This document shows positions 1-9,070 of a stretch of 64,000 nt of DNA, piece after piece. Both the position numbers and the translations under genes were made by a program. The DNA comes from Photobacterium sp. Ph5 (GTDB lineage Bacteria; Pseudomonadota; Gammaproteobacteria; Enterobacterales; Vibrionaceae), in NCBI RefSeq assembly GCF_022129445.1, contig NZ_JADQAQ010000019.1, positions 1 to 64,000 of the forward strand. Direction: 5' to 3'. The notes under the pieces are model-generated. The model was not told the origin of the DNA and made no database searches. It saw only the letters and a program-made list of their open reading frames with translations. The stretch's first letter is position 1; every line of letters begins with the position of its first letter.

Positions 1-296
<296 letters not shown>

Positions 297-306
297 TTTG
301 CTATAT

Positions 307-342
307 CTTATCTTCGTAGCAACTGCCTGCTACGAAGATAAG
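307..342. other. Perfect 15-bp inverted repeat downstream of adhC
   Basis: Positions 307-321 and 328-342 are exact reverse complements around a 6-nt loop, starting 11 nt after the adhC stop. No T-run follows on either strand, so it is not a standard intrinsic terminator; it could protect the 3' end of the mRNA or be a Rho-linked or processed end. Confidence 0.7.
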
Positions 343-484
343 CGAGATGTGTATATCTCAAACTTTGTTCAATACCATGCTATGGAATAGCACTTCCTCT
401 TTTAGCGAAAGTTATTATTAAACATATTCTTACTGTCGATTATTAAGACACCAGCTTATCGTTAATTGAGAATTGGCATTTGCC

Positions 485-520
485 ACGCTCTGGCACTTAT
501 TCAGTGACAGAGCGTTTTTT
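485..520 (+). terminator. Rho-independent terminator
   Basis: ACGCTCTG (485-492) pairs with CAGAGCGT (508-515), with an inner CACT/AGTG stem, followed by T516-520. It lies about 190 nt after the adhC stop and before the symporter gene, so it ends the adhC transcript or a short 3' RNA. Confidence 0.8.
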
Positions 521-588
521 ATTATAAGTATTATATTTTTATTATTGCGCCATTTTTTAATTTCTCAACGAACGTATAAGAGTTTCTC

Positions 589-1833
589 ATGCATCGTAGA
601 TTACTAAAATCACTACCTTTTCAATTACTCCTAGCAGGTCTATTAGCATGGACATTAGCATCTACACTGCCACTATCTGCAGGATTTGAAAGCTCCACGA
701 CATTTCAATTACTGATGTTGACGAAAACAACCTATATTGGTTTGTTAAAAATGCTCGTTGGTGCCGTTGTTTTATTCTCGCTATTACGCGGAATTACCAG
801 CATCGGCTCCACCTTACGTCTAAAAGAACTTGGTTTTAAAACCATCGCTTTCTATGCATTTACCTCAACACTTGCCATTGGCTTAGCCCTAGGTACATCA
901 TTATCCTTACCTAAATGGCCACAACTTATTGATACTTCAACTGTTAAAGTTGGCGAACATATACAGCTAATTGATCACACATCAGCATCTGGTGGGGCGA
1001 TTGTTGAGAAATTATTTAACATGGCTTTGGTTAATCCTTTTCAGGCGCTTGCAACAACTAATTTACTCGCTATTGTTGTTTTTTCATTGTTATTAGGTAT
1101 TGCGCTATTAGCCAGTCTGCCTGAAAAGCATCCTGTGTTTGAAGTTATTAATGGCTTGAATATAGCAGTCAATCGCGTTGTTTCATGGATCATTAAATTA
1201 GCACCATTAGCCGTATTTTCGATTGTATTTCAGTTTACACTACAAAGTGGCAATGCCATTTTTGGTGAATTAGCTCGTTTTGCATTATTGGTTTTTATCT
1301 TAACCTTTATTCACGGCGGTTTTGTTTTACCTATTATCGCAAAAGTAGTAACAGGCATTAAGTTTAAAGATTTATTTAAAGCACTATCAGCGCCAATGGC
1401 AATGGCTTTTGCAACATCATCGAGCTCTGCTACCTTGCCTCTTTCTATGCAAACAGCAGAAGAAGAACTAAATATTTCACAGTCCACCAGCAGTATGGTT
1501 TTACCGCTAGGTTCAATCATGAATATGGATGGTACAGCATTATTCGAAGGCGTTGCAGCTATATTCCTAGCACAACTCTACGGTATTGATTTAGGAACTG
1601 GTGGTTTGATTATGATTTTCATCATGGCAATGGTCTCTTCCATTGGTGCCCCTGGTATGCCGTCTGGCTCAATGTCAGGTATGCAGCTAGTTATGTTGGC
1701 TGTCGGTATTCCTTTAGAGGCCATAGCTATTTTATTAGTGATAGAGCGTCCATTAGATACATTTAGAACAGCTGTTAATGTCGAAGGTGACTTAATTGCC
1801 GCTCTTGTTATTGATAAATGGCAAAATAAATAG
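589..1833 (+). CDS. Dicarboxylate/amino acid:cation symporter (DAACS / SLC1 family)
   Basis: A 414-residue inner-membrane secondary transporter that takes up an acidic amino acid, dicarboxylate or serine/threonine with Na+ or H+. The family hallmarks are present: the serine-rich hairpin HP1 (ATSSSSA at about residues 275-281), the NMDGT signature (N312-T316) in TM7, and the HP2 loop GAPGMPSGSMSG from about residue 353. Multiple hydrophobic segments cover the first 240 residues, as expected for the trimeric fold. It starts at an ATG just after an AAGAGTTTCTC stretch and is a single-gene unit between two terminators. The exact substrate cannot be read from the sequence. Confidence 0.93.
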   Translation: MHRRLLKSLPFQLLLAGLLAWTLASTLPLSAGFESSTTFQLLMLTKTTYIGLLKMLVGAVVLFSLLRGITSIGSTLRLKELGFKTIAFYAFTSTLAIGLALGTSLSLPKWPQLIDTSTVKVGEHIQLIDHTSASGGAIVEKLFNMALVNPFQALATTNLLAIVVFSLLLGIALLASLPEKHPVFEVINGLNIAVNRVVSWIIKLAPLAVFSIVFQFTLQSGNAIFGELARFALLVFILTFIHGGFVLPIIAKVVTGIKFKDLFKALSAPMAMAFATSSSSATLPLSMQTAEEELNISQSTSSMVLPLGSIMNMDGTALFEGVAAIFLAQLYGIDLGTGGLIMIFIMAMVSSIGAPGMPSGSMSGMQLVMLAVGIPLEAIAILLVIERPLDTFRTAVNVEGDLIAALVIDKWQNK

Positions 1834-1850
1834 CTTAAAAGACAAATAAC

Positions 1851-1887
1851 AATGCATCATAATAAGACAATATTATGATGCATTTTT
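1851..1887 (+). terminator. Rho-independent terminator of the symporter gene
   Basis: A perfect 14-bp stem (1851-1864 with 1871-1884), 6-nt loop, then a short T-run, 18 nt after the stop codon. Confidence 0.85.
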
Positions 1888-2139
1888 CGATTTTGACATG
1901 GTAACTCTGGTTAATTAACATAAGTGTTATTGAGGTTATCCTCCCTTTTATATTTACCATTCTTAACATCCTCTATTGAATTAGGAAGTTCTATCCTGTG
2001 TTGTTTAATACAACTTAGGTTCAGAAACGGTTCGATATATTGAGTCTTAAATCGTATAAGACGGTTTAAATACGATGTTATCTTCATAACTGACAAAAGT
2101 GTTTTTATTATACAGCTATAAAAAATAAGTAGGTTTAGA

Positions 2140-2289
2140 ATGTTAAAACAATTACTTCACACCGTTTTTCATAAACGACAAATAAATAAATCACAACGAT
2201 TACGGTCTCGTCTTGAATTTGTTATTCAACAAAATTTAGGTCAGCGTGAAGCTCGATATAATAGGGAGCAACGTTACTTTGTTGATTAA
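2140..2289 (+). CDS. Small basic protein, paralogue of the one at 2656
   Basis: A 49-residue open frame with an ATG at 2140 and an AGG ribosome-binding sequence at 2131-2133 (spacing 6). It is rich in Arg/Lys/Gln and has no membrane segment or signal peptide. It aligns end to end with the 43-residue product of 2656-2787: both begin M-x-x-QLL and share a core of the form Q-x-L-(R/K)-x-RL-(E/D)-F-x-x-x-QN-x-G. That similarity and the ribosome-binding site are the evidence that it is translated. Function is unknown; the charge suggests nucleic-acid or ribosome binding, but this is inference. Confidence 0.6.
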   Translation: MLKQLLHTVFHKRQINKSQRLRSRLEFVIQQNLGQREARYNREQRYFVD

Positions 2290-2655
2290 TGATAGATTTG
2301 ACATTATAAAATCATCATTTAAACATCATTAAATTAAAATTCTTATTATTGATAATTAAGATAATAACTTAATTGTCGGTACCAATAAAAACATAACTAC
2401 ATATTTCATGATATAAAATGAGATTATCTTTATTAACTCTAAATGCAGCCATATATACTAATTAAAACTTTTTAATGAGATAAATAACTGAAATCAAGTT
2501 AATCTCAATAATGAGAAACGTTTTTAATAACTAATTTTTCTATTAAGAATAGCGTTTATAGTCCCATGACATAAATAATATTTTTGTTTAAAACTCTAAC
2601 TAACAATTACCGCCAAAATGTTATACAGTTGTTAAAAACAGATAGGGATAATTTT
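2290..2655. other. AT-rich gap between the two small-protein genes
   Basis: A 366-nt stretch, very AT-rich, without a credible gene on either strand. It presumably holds the promoter of the second small gene, but no -35/-10 pair stands out above the AT background and no strong terminator is seen after the first gene. Confidence 0.5.
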
Positions 2656-2787
2656 ATGATTAGACAATTACTCGCATCTATAATGAAGAAAAAGAAAAAA
2701 GAAAAAAAACAACAAGCATTAAAAAATCGTCTCGATTTTGCAATGTCACAAAATGCTGGTCATAAGACAGGTCATAACCATGAATAG
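2656..2787 (+). CDS. Small lysine-rich protein, paralogue of the one at 2140
   Basis: A 43-residue protein with a run of lysines near residues 11-18 and a histidine-containing tail (HKTGHNHE). The ATG at 2656 is chosen because AGGG (2644-2647) sits 8 nt upstream; an in-frame TTG at 2584 would add 24 residues but has no ribosome-binding site. The start M-x-x-QLL and the core (K/R)-x-RL-(D/E)-F-x-x-x-QN-x-G match the product of 2140-2289, so the pair looks like an old tandem duplication. Function unknown. It ends 37 nt from the convergent helicase gene. Confidence 0.65.
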   Translation: MIRQLLASIMKKKKKEKKQQALKNRLDFAMSQNAGHKTGHNHE

Positions 2788-2823
2788 CATTTCATCTATT
2801 ACGATTGTAAATGACTTATCTGT

Positions 2824-5145
2824 TTAGTTATATCTTCTTGCTTTTGCTTTAGCTATTACGATAAGTCGGTTTACCAACACTTTTTCCTTCGTAAAATCTG
2901 CTTTTTTTAATTCTCGTAATATTCTATTTAACTCTGTCTCTAAATATTTTGCTGTTTTAGTTTTCACCATTGATCGAACAAGTTTTTCTGCATTATCAGG
3001 TAATGGTTGTTCAACTGCCCACAAGTAACTGTAGCTTAACTGTCCATTCTTACCGGCTGCTGGCAGTTCTCTCTCTACAGGTTCCGGTGCTGCTTGCATC
3101 TGTTCAATACGCCCTAAGCGCTGGTAATACCCTTGAACAATCGGTGATTTATTAAATGGCAACGCCCCTTCCAGATAAAGCTGAGGACCAATGTCTTGTG
3201 CCAGTGTCGCCTTCGATTCAAGAATAAACTGACTCGCGTTTTTATCTTTACGAACATAATTATCTTTTTTACTGTTCTCAACTGAATAGTAGATATTAGC
3301 TTTATGTTTCGCACGTGTTATCGCAACATACGCCAATCGTCGTTCTTCTTCAGTATCAGCAGAAATGCCTACAGAAGATCGATTAACATAAGGAAAAGCA
3401 TCTTTATCCCAATACGGTAAATGTACTTGGCTATACTCACAACCTTTCGCTCTGAATATCGTGGTTAATTGCACATTGCTTGTGGTGGATTCAGATTGGC
3501 GTAACGAATCAGAACGTTGCGTATAATACTCAAAATACTGTAGTGCTTTTTCACAATCTTGATCCATCGAAGCCAATACTGTTTCCACACTATCAAGTCG
3601 TTCTACGGTTTCTTCTATTTCTGAAGCGGTCGCTTCTGTTTTCCAAATCCAATTATCTAACTCGCTGTCACGCCGATACTGACGATAAACGTCCAATGCT
3701 TTAAAGCTACCTTTACGGCGAAGCGTGATTAATAATTCTACTCGTGATGTAAACTTATCAAGATTTAATGCTGGCTGTAACTTTTCCGTTTTCTTTACAA
3801 TATCTAACCACTGCTCAATTGGCGTATTAGCAAGTTCATCACATAACGGTCGTAAACTGGCATTTGGCACATAGCAGTGTGGAAAAGACATCATATTAAA
3901 TACTAATGTCGCTTTCTCATGGGGTTGAAACTGATTGTAGCGTCCTGTGGCAAATCGCATCACATCAAGCAATAATTTCACTTCACGACTATTTGATAAC
4001 ACCGAGCCAACAGGCATATAAAAAGGAATATTTTTAGTTAAAAACGCTAATTCAAACAACATAGTTTGTGACCAACGACGAACTAAAATCGCAATATCAG
4101 AAGGTGTTCCACCTTGTTCGATATATTCAGCAATAGATTGTGCGATCTCGCCTACTTGGCGCGCAGTTCCTATCACTTCAATGGGTGTATCAGCAACTGA
4201 CTGATGAGAGATCGTTTGAAAATCGTGGAAACGTTGCTTGTTATTGGCAATCAAGTGACTCGCAGCTAACGCTAAGCTATGACCAAAACGAAATGTATGT
4301 GACAAGCTATAGGTGGTTGCAGGCGTAAAATCTTGTTCAAAGTTCAACATAAATTGGGGAGCGCTGCCACGCCATTTATAAATGCACTGATCGACATCAC
4401 CGACAGCAACTAATTGAGCTTGCGCTCCGAGTAACAGCTTTAATAAGCGATATTGTGCGGTATTTATATCCTGAAATTCATCAACGACCATAAATTGGAT
4501 TTGCTGATGATAATAAGCACGTAACGCCTCATCCTTTGTTAGTAAATTAACGGTTTCAACTAACCAATCATCAAAAAATAGTTGTTTTCGCTCTTTACGA
4601 ATAGTTTCAAAGTTCCAATACGCTTCAATGATGAAATGATATTCATCACTAATATCAGACAGCTCAAATACTTCCTTTGGTGGCAACATATGCGCTTTTA
4701 CCAAACCAATAAAACTCATCAGTAATTCAATGGTGCGCGGATCTTTGAATGTTTGTTGCTTTTGATATGACTTCTCTTGTGCTGCCATTTGCCGCAAAAT
4801 TTGTTTCGCGATGGTTTTATCACTTTCACCATGATTGAAATCAATTTGATAACCCGTCTCAGCTAAATAGCCTGATTGACGTAATAATTGATAACAAAAA
4901 CTGTGAAATGTATGCACAGGAACATTCACCCCATGACTATTTCGCTCTAACTTAGCTTTAAAATCGGTGCGAATATCACGGTTAAACATCAATACCAACA
5001 TATTTTGTGGTGCAATCGTCGCTAATTTTTTCTCAACTAACCCTACCAAAGTGGTGGTTTTACCCGTCCCCGCCCCTGCAACACATAATGCATTACCAGA
5101 TAGGTGATTAATAAAAGCCGTTTGTTCAGCTGTAAAGCTTGTCAT
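2824..5145 (-). CDS. Superfamily 1 UvrD/Rep-like ATP-dependent DNA helicase
   Basis: A 773-residue 3'-5' helicase-like protein. Visible SF1A motifs in order: Q-motif FTAEQ at the N-terminus, Walker A GAGTGKTT (24-31), motif II VVDEFQD (D222-E223), motif III GDVDQCIYKWRG, motif V-like TIFRAKGCEYSQV and motif VI YVAITRAKHK. It is longer than Rep or UvrD in its C-terminal part and lacks a RecB-type nuclease domain, so it is a paralogue and not the housekeeping UvrD. It stands alone, converging with the small-protein gene. DNA repair or replication restart is the likely setting; the specific role is unknown. Confidence 0.88.
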   Translation of the reverse strand: MTSFTAEQTAFINHLSGNALCVAGAGTGKTTTLVGLVEKKLATIAPQNMLVLMFNRDIRTDFKAKLERNSHGVNVPVHTFHSFCYQLLRQSGYLAETGYQIDFNHGESDKTIAKQILRQMAAQEKSYQKQQTFKDPRTIELLMSFIGLVKAHMLPPKEVFELSDISDEYHFIIEAYWNFETIRKERKQLFFDDWLVETVNLLTKDEALRAYYHQQIQFMVVDEFQDINTAQYRLLKLLLGAQAQLVAVGDVDQCIYKWRGSAPQFMLNFEQDFTPATTYSLSHTFRFGHSLALAASHLIANNKQRFHDFQTISHQSVADTPIEVIGTARQVGEIAQSIAEYIEQGGTPSDIAILVRRWSQTMLFELAFLTKNIPFYMPVGSVLSNSREVKLLLDVMRFATGRYNQFQPHEKATLVFNMMSFPHCYVPNASLRPLCDELANTPIEQWLDIVKKTEKLQPALNLDKFTSRVELLITLRRKGSFKALDVYRQYRRDSELDNWIWKTEATASEIEETVERLDSVETVLASMDQDCEKALQYFEYYTQRSDSLRQSESTTSNVQLTTIFRAKGCEYSQVHLPYWDKDAFPYVNRSSVGISADTEEERRLAYVAITRAKHKANIYYSVENSKKDNYVRKDKNASQFILESKATLAQDIGPQLYLEGALPFNKSPIVQGYYQRLGRIEQMQAAPEPVERELPAAGKNGQLSYSYLWAVEQPLPDNAEKLVRSMVKTKTAKYLETELNRILRELKKADFTKEKVLVNRLIVIAKAKARRYN

Positions 5146-5390
5146 GACAACACCACGTGATAGTAGATAAGTGAATGCGCGAGTATAACAATTCCTTAAT
5201 TAGGATTACATTCATTGCTGGTGATATATACAGCAGTTGAACATAACATATAGCTCACCATTACCTATCAATCTGCTAATTGTGGCATTGCGCATAGTCT
5301 GTTGTTAAAATCTGCCCTCTATAAGCCATCAAAGACTTGGCTCACCTCTTTTAAAATTAGCTGTGTGCTCCACACCGAGAATAAACCCGT

Positions 5391-6098
5391 ATGAATAAAA
5401 GCTTACTCACAAACCTTATTTCACTTATCTTGCTAGCTATTGGCTATGTTACTAACCAGCAAGTCATCCTTTATTGTGGCTTATTCGCATTCTCTGGTGC
5501 ATTAACAAACTGGCTTGCCATTCATATGCTATTTGAAAAGGTACCAGGACTCTATGGCTCAGGCGTTATTCCAGCTCGTTTTGAAGAATTTAAAACAGCC
5601 ATTAAAAATCTAATGATGGAGCAATTTTTTACTCAGGAAAACATTAGTCGTTTCCTTAATAAAGAAATGACAAGCTCAACTAATTTAAACTTGCAGCCTG
5701 TGATCCAAAAAATTGATTTTGCGCCAGCTTACGATTCGTTACTTGATGTGATCATGAATTCACAATTTGGTGGTATGTTAACCATGATGGGGGGTGTAGA
5801 AGCACTCCAACCATTACGCGAACCTTTCATTGAAAAAATGCAGGATTCTGTTAACGAAATCAGCCAACAAGATGACTTTAAAGCAGCACTTAAAGATCAA
5901 CTAGCTAAACCTGAATCACTCAATGATATCGAAGATACGATTGAAGAAATTATCGATCAACGTCTGAATGAATTAACCCCTAAGATGGTCAAAGAAATGG
6001 TGCAAAAGATGATCAGTGAACACTTAGGCTGGTTAGTTGTGTGGGGCGGTGTCTTTGGTGGTGTGATCGGTATTATCTCAGCATTTATCGCAGCATAA
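5391..6098 (+). CDS. DUF445 family membrane protein
   Basis: A 235-residue protein with an N-terminal pair of hydrophobic segments (about residues 5-45, containing the GALTNWLAIHMLFE signature), a long charged helical region, and one C-terminal transmembrane segment (about 213-233, glycine-rich). The motif FEKVPGLYGSGVIPARFEEFK is typical of DUF445. Biochemical function is not established. Single-gene unit with its own terminator. Confidence 0.88.
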   Translation: MNKSLLTNLISLILLAIGYVTNQQVILYCGLFAFSGALTNWLAIHMLFEKVPGLYGSGVIPARFEEFKTAIKNLMMEQFFTQENISRFLNKEMTSSTNLNLQPVIQKIDFAPAYDSLLDVIMNSQFGGMLTMMGGVEALQPLREPFIEKMQDSVNEISQQDDFKAALKDQLAKPESLNDIEDTIEEIIDQRLNELTPKMVKEMVQKMISEHLGWLVVWGGVFGGVIGIISAFIAA

Positions 6099-6120
6099 AT
6101 TTTCAACTCCTACTTAAAAG

Positions 6121-6161
6121 AGCCTTAGTTGAGTCACTCCGACTTTAATAAGGCTTTTTTT
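6121..6161 (+). terminator. Rho-independent terminator of the DUF445 gene
   Basis: AGCCTTA (6121-6127) pairs with TAAGGCT (6149-6155), followed by T6155-6161. Confidence 0.8.
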
Positions 6162-6334
6162 ATCTCTTATTCTCTCTTCCATCGTCGTAACACACTAGAC
6201 AGATAAATACTCCACTTCGTTGTTTATTTATCCGATCAAACATCAACTACGTGCTAGAATTGTGATATTGGTTGAAATTTATGACCATATAGTGATAAAC
6301 ACAACTGTATATAAACCCAGTTGGAATTTTCTTC

Positions 6335-7099
6335 TTGGCAAACTTTTCTACTCATTTTAGTGTTGCAGCCATTGCTAGTGGTTTAACTGCTACCGCCTTC
6401 TTATCGGCTGATCATATTTCGCCATCGATGGCTATTTGGATGACATTTCTTGGCACCATTGGTGGCCTATTACCTGACATAGATTCAGATCATTCAACAT
6501 CGATGAAAGCCTTGTTCAATATCTTGGCTGGTTTTTGCTGTTTCATTTTAATTAGTCATATTTATACTCAAGTAACGATGCTTGAGTTACTGCTTTATAC
6601 CTCAGCACTCTTTATTACTATTCGCTACATGGGAAAAGCGGTTTTTGAACGTCGTACGGTCCACCGTGGTTGCTGCCATTCAATTGCCTTTGTTGTGCTT
6701 ATTGCTCTTTGCTGTGTACATGTAAGTTCAATAATTGGACATACAGCTGAAACAAGCTGGCTAGCTGGCGGATTTGTTCTCTTTGGTGGTTTAGTCCACT
6801 TAGTATTGGATGAAATTTACAGTGTTGACCTTTCCAATCAACGTCTGAAAAAGTCGTTTGGAACGGCGTTAAAACCCATCTCTTTTAGCAACCCTCTCAT
6901 TAGCTTGGCACAAATAGCGGCAATTGTTTTACTTTTTACCACCGCACCGTCTTATTACAAGACACTGCATATTTTAACCAATTGGCACCACTTCAGATTT
7001 AGTCCAACGTGGTTTAACTGGACTGATATTCAAATGTGGGTAAACCACTTTATCCATCAAGCACCACAAAAATTAAGCAGTATTCATAAGCTATTTTAA
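6335..7099 (+). CDS. Membrane-bound metal-dependent hydrolase family protein (YdjM/DUF457-like)
   Basis: A 254-residue inner-membrane protein. The N-terminus MANFSTHFSVAAIASG, the GGLLPDIDSDHS motif at about residues 44-55 and the histidine cluster HRGCCHS at about residues 109-115 match the YdjM-like family of putative membrane metal-dependent hydrolases; the Asp and His residues are probable metal ligands. About five hydrophobic segments are visible. The start is TTG at 6335, selected because the conserved MANF-x-TH N-terminus begins there and no ATG fits; GGA lies about 10 nt upstream. E. coli ydjM is in the LexA regulon, but I see no SOS box here. Substrate unknown. Confidence 0.8.
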   Translation: MANFSTHFSVAAIASGLTATAFLSADHISPSMAIWMTFLGTIGGLLPDIDSDHSTSMKALFNILAGFCCFILISHIYTQVTMLELLLYTSALFITIRYMGKAVFERRTVHRGCCHSIAFVVLIALCCVHVSSIIGHTAETSWLAGGFVLFGGLVHLVLDEIYSVDLSNQRLKKSFGTALKPISFSNPLISLAQIAAIVLLFTTAPSYYKTLHILTNWHHFRFSPTWFNWTDIQMWVNHFIHQAPQKLSSIHKLF

Positions 7100-7107
7100 G
7101 TACAACG

Positions 7108-7146
7108 AAGGCGATAAACATCTCAGTGTCTATCGCCTTTTCTTTT
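7108..7146 (+). terminator. Rho-independent terminator
   Basis: AAGGCGATA (7108-7116) pairs with TATCGCCTT (7131-7139), followed by a T-rich tail. Ends the YdjM-like gene. Confidence 0.85.
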
Positions 7147-7158
7147 ACTTACGCCTCA

Positions 7159-7174
7159 AGGCAAACGTTTGCTT
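7159..7174. promoter_or_regulatory. PurR operator upstream of purC
   Basis: The 16-mer AGGCAAACGTTTGCTT fits the PurR consensus ANGCAANCGTTTNCNT at every specified position. It lies about 125 nt upstream of the purC start, consistent with purine repression of SAICAR synthase as known in E. coli. Confidence 0.8.
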
Positions 7175-7297
7175 TTTTACTGGTAGTCACCACCTTAACC
7201 TTGTATTATGCGATTACGATGATAGATAGCCTCCTGATTTCACTTATATCGCTATCCTTCTGCATTTCTGCGTAATCATTTGAATAGGACTTTCACG

Positions 7298-8401
7298 ATG
7301 AGCCTTGCCGATCAAGTTTTAGCTGTTAATGATGATCTCCCAATCCGTACTGACAAACCCGTTCATAGCGGTAAGGTACGCTCTGTTTACTGGCTTACAG
7401 AAGCTGACAGTCAACGTTTGATTAAAGAAAAAGGCTATAACGTTCAGCCAGACGCACCACTCGCGATTATGGTTATCAGCGACCGTATTTCTGCTTTTGA
7501 CTGCATCTGGCATGGTGAAGGGGATCTTAAAGGCGTACCTGGAAAAGGCGCCGCGCTAAATGCAATATCTAATCACTGGTTTCAATTATTTAAAGATAAT
7601 GGGTTAGCTGATAGTCATATTCTTGATATCCCCCACCCTTTTGTTTGGATTGTACAAAAAGCAAAGCCCGTTATGGTTGAAGCAATTTGTCGTCAATACA
7701 TTACAGGTTCAATGTGGCGAGCATACAGCAAAGGTGAGCGTAACTTCTGTGGTATTGAACTACCGGAAGGTCTAGAGAAAGACCAAAAGCTCCCAGAACT
7801 ACTCATGACACCATCAACTAAAGGTATTTTAAAAGGTATCCCGAACGTGCCTGAAGCGGATGATGTGAATGTCACCCGTGACGATTTGATAAATAACTAC
7901 GGTGCATTTAACTTCCGTAATACTGATGACATTACCCAGTATGAAAAGTTATTAGCAGAAGGGTTTAATGTTATCAGTGATGCACTTGCAAATATTGATC
8001 AAATCTTTGTTGATACTAAATTTGAATTTGGCTATGTGACAGATGCCAGTGGTAACGAAAAACTTATTTACATGGATGAAGTAGGCACACCTGATTCATC
8101 ACGTATTTGGGATGGCGCAGCTTACCGTGACGGTCAAATTATCGAAAACTCCAAAGAAGATTTCCGCCAAGTGCTGCTTAGTACCTTTCCTGAACCTGAT
8201 ATCTTATTAAATAAAGATCGTATGGAAGAGCGATTCGCCCTTGCACGTGATAACGAGTTACCACAAGACGTACTGATGCAGATCTCTAACGTTTATACAG
8301 GGATCGCTGAAAAAATCACCGGTGAGCCAATCAAACTAAGTCAAAATCCGAAAGCTGAAATCATTGAGATTTTGCACAATCAATATCAATTGATCGACTA
8401 A
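7298..8401 (+). CDS. purC: Phosphoribosylaminoimidazole-succinocarboxamide synthase (SAICAR synthase)
   Basis: Joins CAIR and aspartate with ATP in de novo purine synthesis. At 367 residues this is the long form found in Vibrionaceae and some other gammaproteobacteria, rather than the ~237-residue E. coli form. Recognisable segments are SGKVRSVYW (P-loop-like ATP contact), [23 protein letters not shown] and the signature [15 protein letters not shown]. The ATG at 7298 is chosen over an in-frame TTG six codons upstream because AGGAC lies 7 nt before it. A PurR operator lies upstream and a strong terminator downstream, so it is a single-gene unit. Confidence 0.97.
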   Translation: MSLADQVLAVNDDLPIRTDKPVHSGKVRSVYWLTEADSQRLIKEKGYNVQPDAPLAIMVISDRISAFDCIWHGEGDLKGVPGKGAALNAISNHWFQLFKDNGLADSHILDIPHPFVWIVQKAKPVMVEAICRQYITGSMWRAYSKGERNFCGIELPEGLEKDQKLPELLMTPSTKGILKGIPNVPEADDVNVTRDDLINNYGAFNFRNTDDITQYEKLLAEGFNVISDALANIDQIFVDTKFEFGYVTDASGNEKLIYMDEVGTPDSSRIWDGAAYRDGQIIENSKEDFRQVLLSTFPEPDILLNKDRMEERFALARDNELPQDVLMQISNVYTGIAEKITGEPIKLSQNPKAEIIEILHNQYQLID

Positions 8402-8430
8402 TCACTTCAAAATCTTTTCTCTTACATAAA

Positions 8431-8458
8431 AACAGGCATTCATATATGCCTGTTTTTT
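8431..8458 (+). terminator. Rho-independent terminator of purC
   Basis: AACAGGCAT (8431-8439) pairs with ATGCCTGTT (8446-8454), followed by a T-run. Confidence 0.9.
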
Positions 8459-8479
8459 CGTCGCTATCAGCTATTAATA

Positions 8480-8489
8480 TTGTTCATAT
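8480..8489 (+). promoter_or_regulatory. TorR-box-like decamer 1
   Basis: TTGTTCATAT differs from the E. coli TorR decamer CTGTTCATAT at one position. It lies in the torE leader, about 370 nt before the torE start. TorR is the response regulator of the TMAO system; no torRST genes are in the window. Confidence 0.45.
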
Positions 8490-8572
8490 TTACGTTAATT
8501 TGAAATAAATTTGCTATTTTTATATTTATTACTAGTCTTATTCCATTGTATTAACCGATACGAACTTTAGCT

Positions 8573-8582
8573 CCTTTCATAA
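8573..8582 (+). promoter_or_regulatory. Weak TorR-box-like decamer
   Basis: CCTTTCATAA matches the TorR decamer at 7 of 10 positions and lies between the two better boxes in the same orientation. Weak on its own; listed because of its position. Confidence 0.2.
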
Positions 8583-8651
8583 CAATTACGATACAAATGG
8601 AACAATTAACACAACTAAACAACTCTTACGACCCTTTCACCTTGCACACAT

Positions 8652-8661
8652 CTCTTCATAT
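8652..8661 (+). promoter_or_regulatory. TorR-box-like decamer 2
   Basis: CTCTTCATAT differs from the TorR decamer CTGTTCATAT at one position and has the same orientation as the copy at 8480. It lies about 190 nt before torE in an AT-rich stretch where the promoter is expected. Confidence 0.4.
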
Positions 8662-8851
8662 TTCTTAATATTTTTATTTTTTATATTTTTTGCTATTAAT
8701 GTATGCGTTTAAAATCAAAAAATCCTATAAAACATAAGCATAACCCTAAAGTATTAATTGAATTGTATGTAGTGGTTACTTTATGATCGCAATATAAATA
8801 GATTTAATAAAAATATTTATAACTACTCATTTTTACAAATTAGGAGGTTGT

Positions 8852-9028
8852 ATGAGCAGTGCGACTGATCAAGAAACCAAGCAAACTCGTAGCCGAGAAT
8901 GGAAGATGTTCATTTTTATCGTCGTCTTTTTATTTCCAATTCTCAGCGTCATCTTTGTCGGAGGCTACGGCTTTACCGTTTGGATGCTTCAACTCTTCGT
9001 ATTTGGTCCACCAGGACATGGCGGTTAA
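8852..9028 (+). CDS. torE: TorE/NapE family small membrane protein
   Basis: A 58-residue protein with a charged N-terminus (about residues 1-18), one long hydrophobic segment (about 19-51) and a short FGPPGHGG tail, the standard layout of NapE/TorE proteins. AGGAGG at 8842-8847 sits 4 nt before the ATG. It is the first gene of torECA, 42 nt before torC. TorE is encoded in tor operons of Shewanella and Vibrionaceae but is absent from E. coli torCAD; its exact role is not established, presumably at the membrane with TorC. Confidence 0.9.
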   Translation: MSSATDQETKQTRSREWKMFIFIVVFLFPILSVIFVGGYGFTVWMLQLFVFGPPGHGG

Positions 9029-9070
9029 TCCCTAATTAATCACCGTTAGCATCATATAAGAGAATCTATA

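Larger units (their letters stand above)
8402..8851. other. Long intergenic leader upstream of torECA
   Basis: A 450-nt gap holding the purC terminator, the TorR-box-like decamers and a very AT-rich stretch (about 8640-8840). No open frame with a ribosome-binding site is seen. It is the obvious control region of the tor operon. Confidence 0.6.

Noticed and set aside
1911-2087. Minus-strand open frame of about 58 codons in the gap after the symporter gene
   Set aside because: No ribosome-binding sequence before its ATG at 2087, AT-rich, and no recognisable domain. It could be real but nothing supports it except length.
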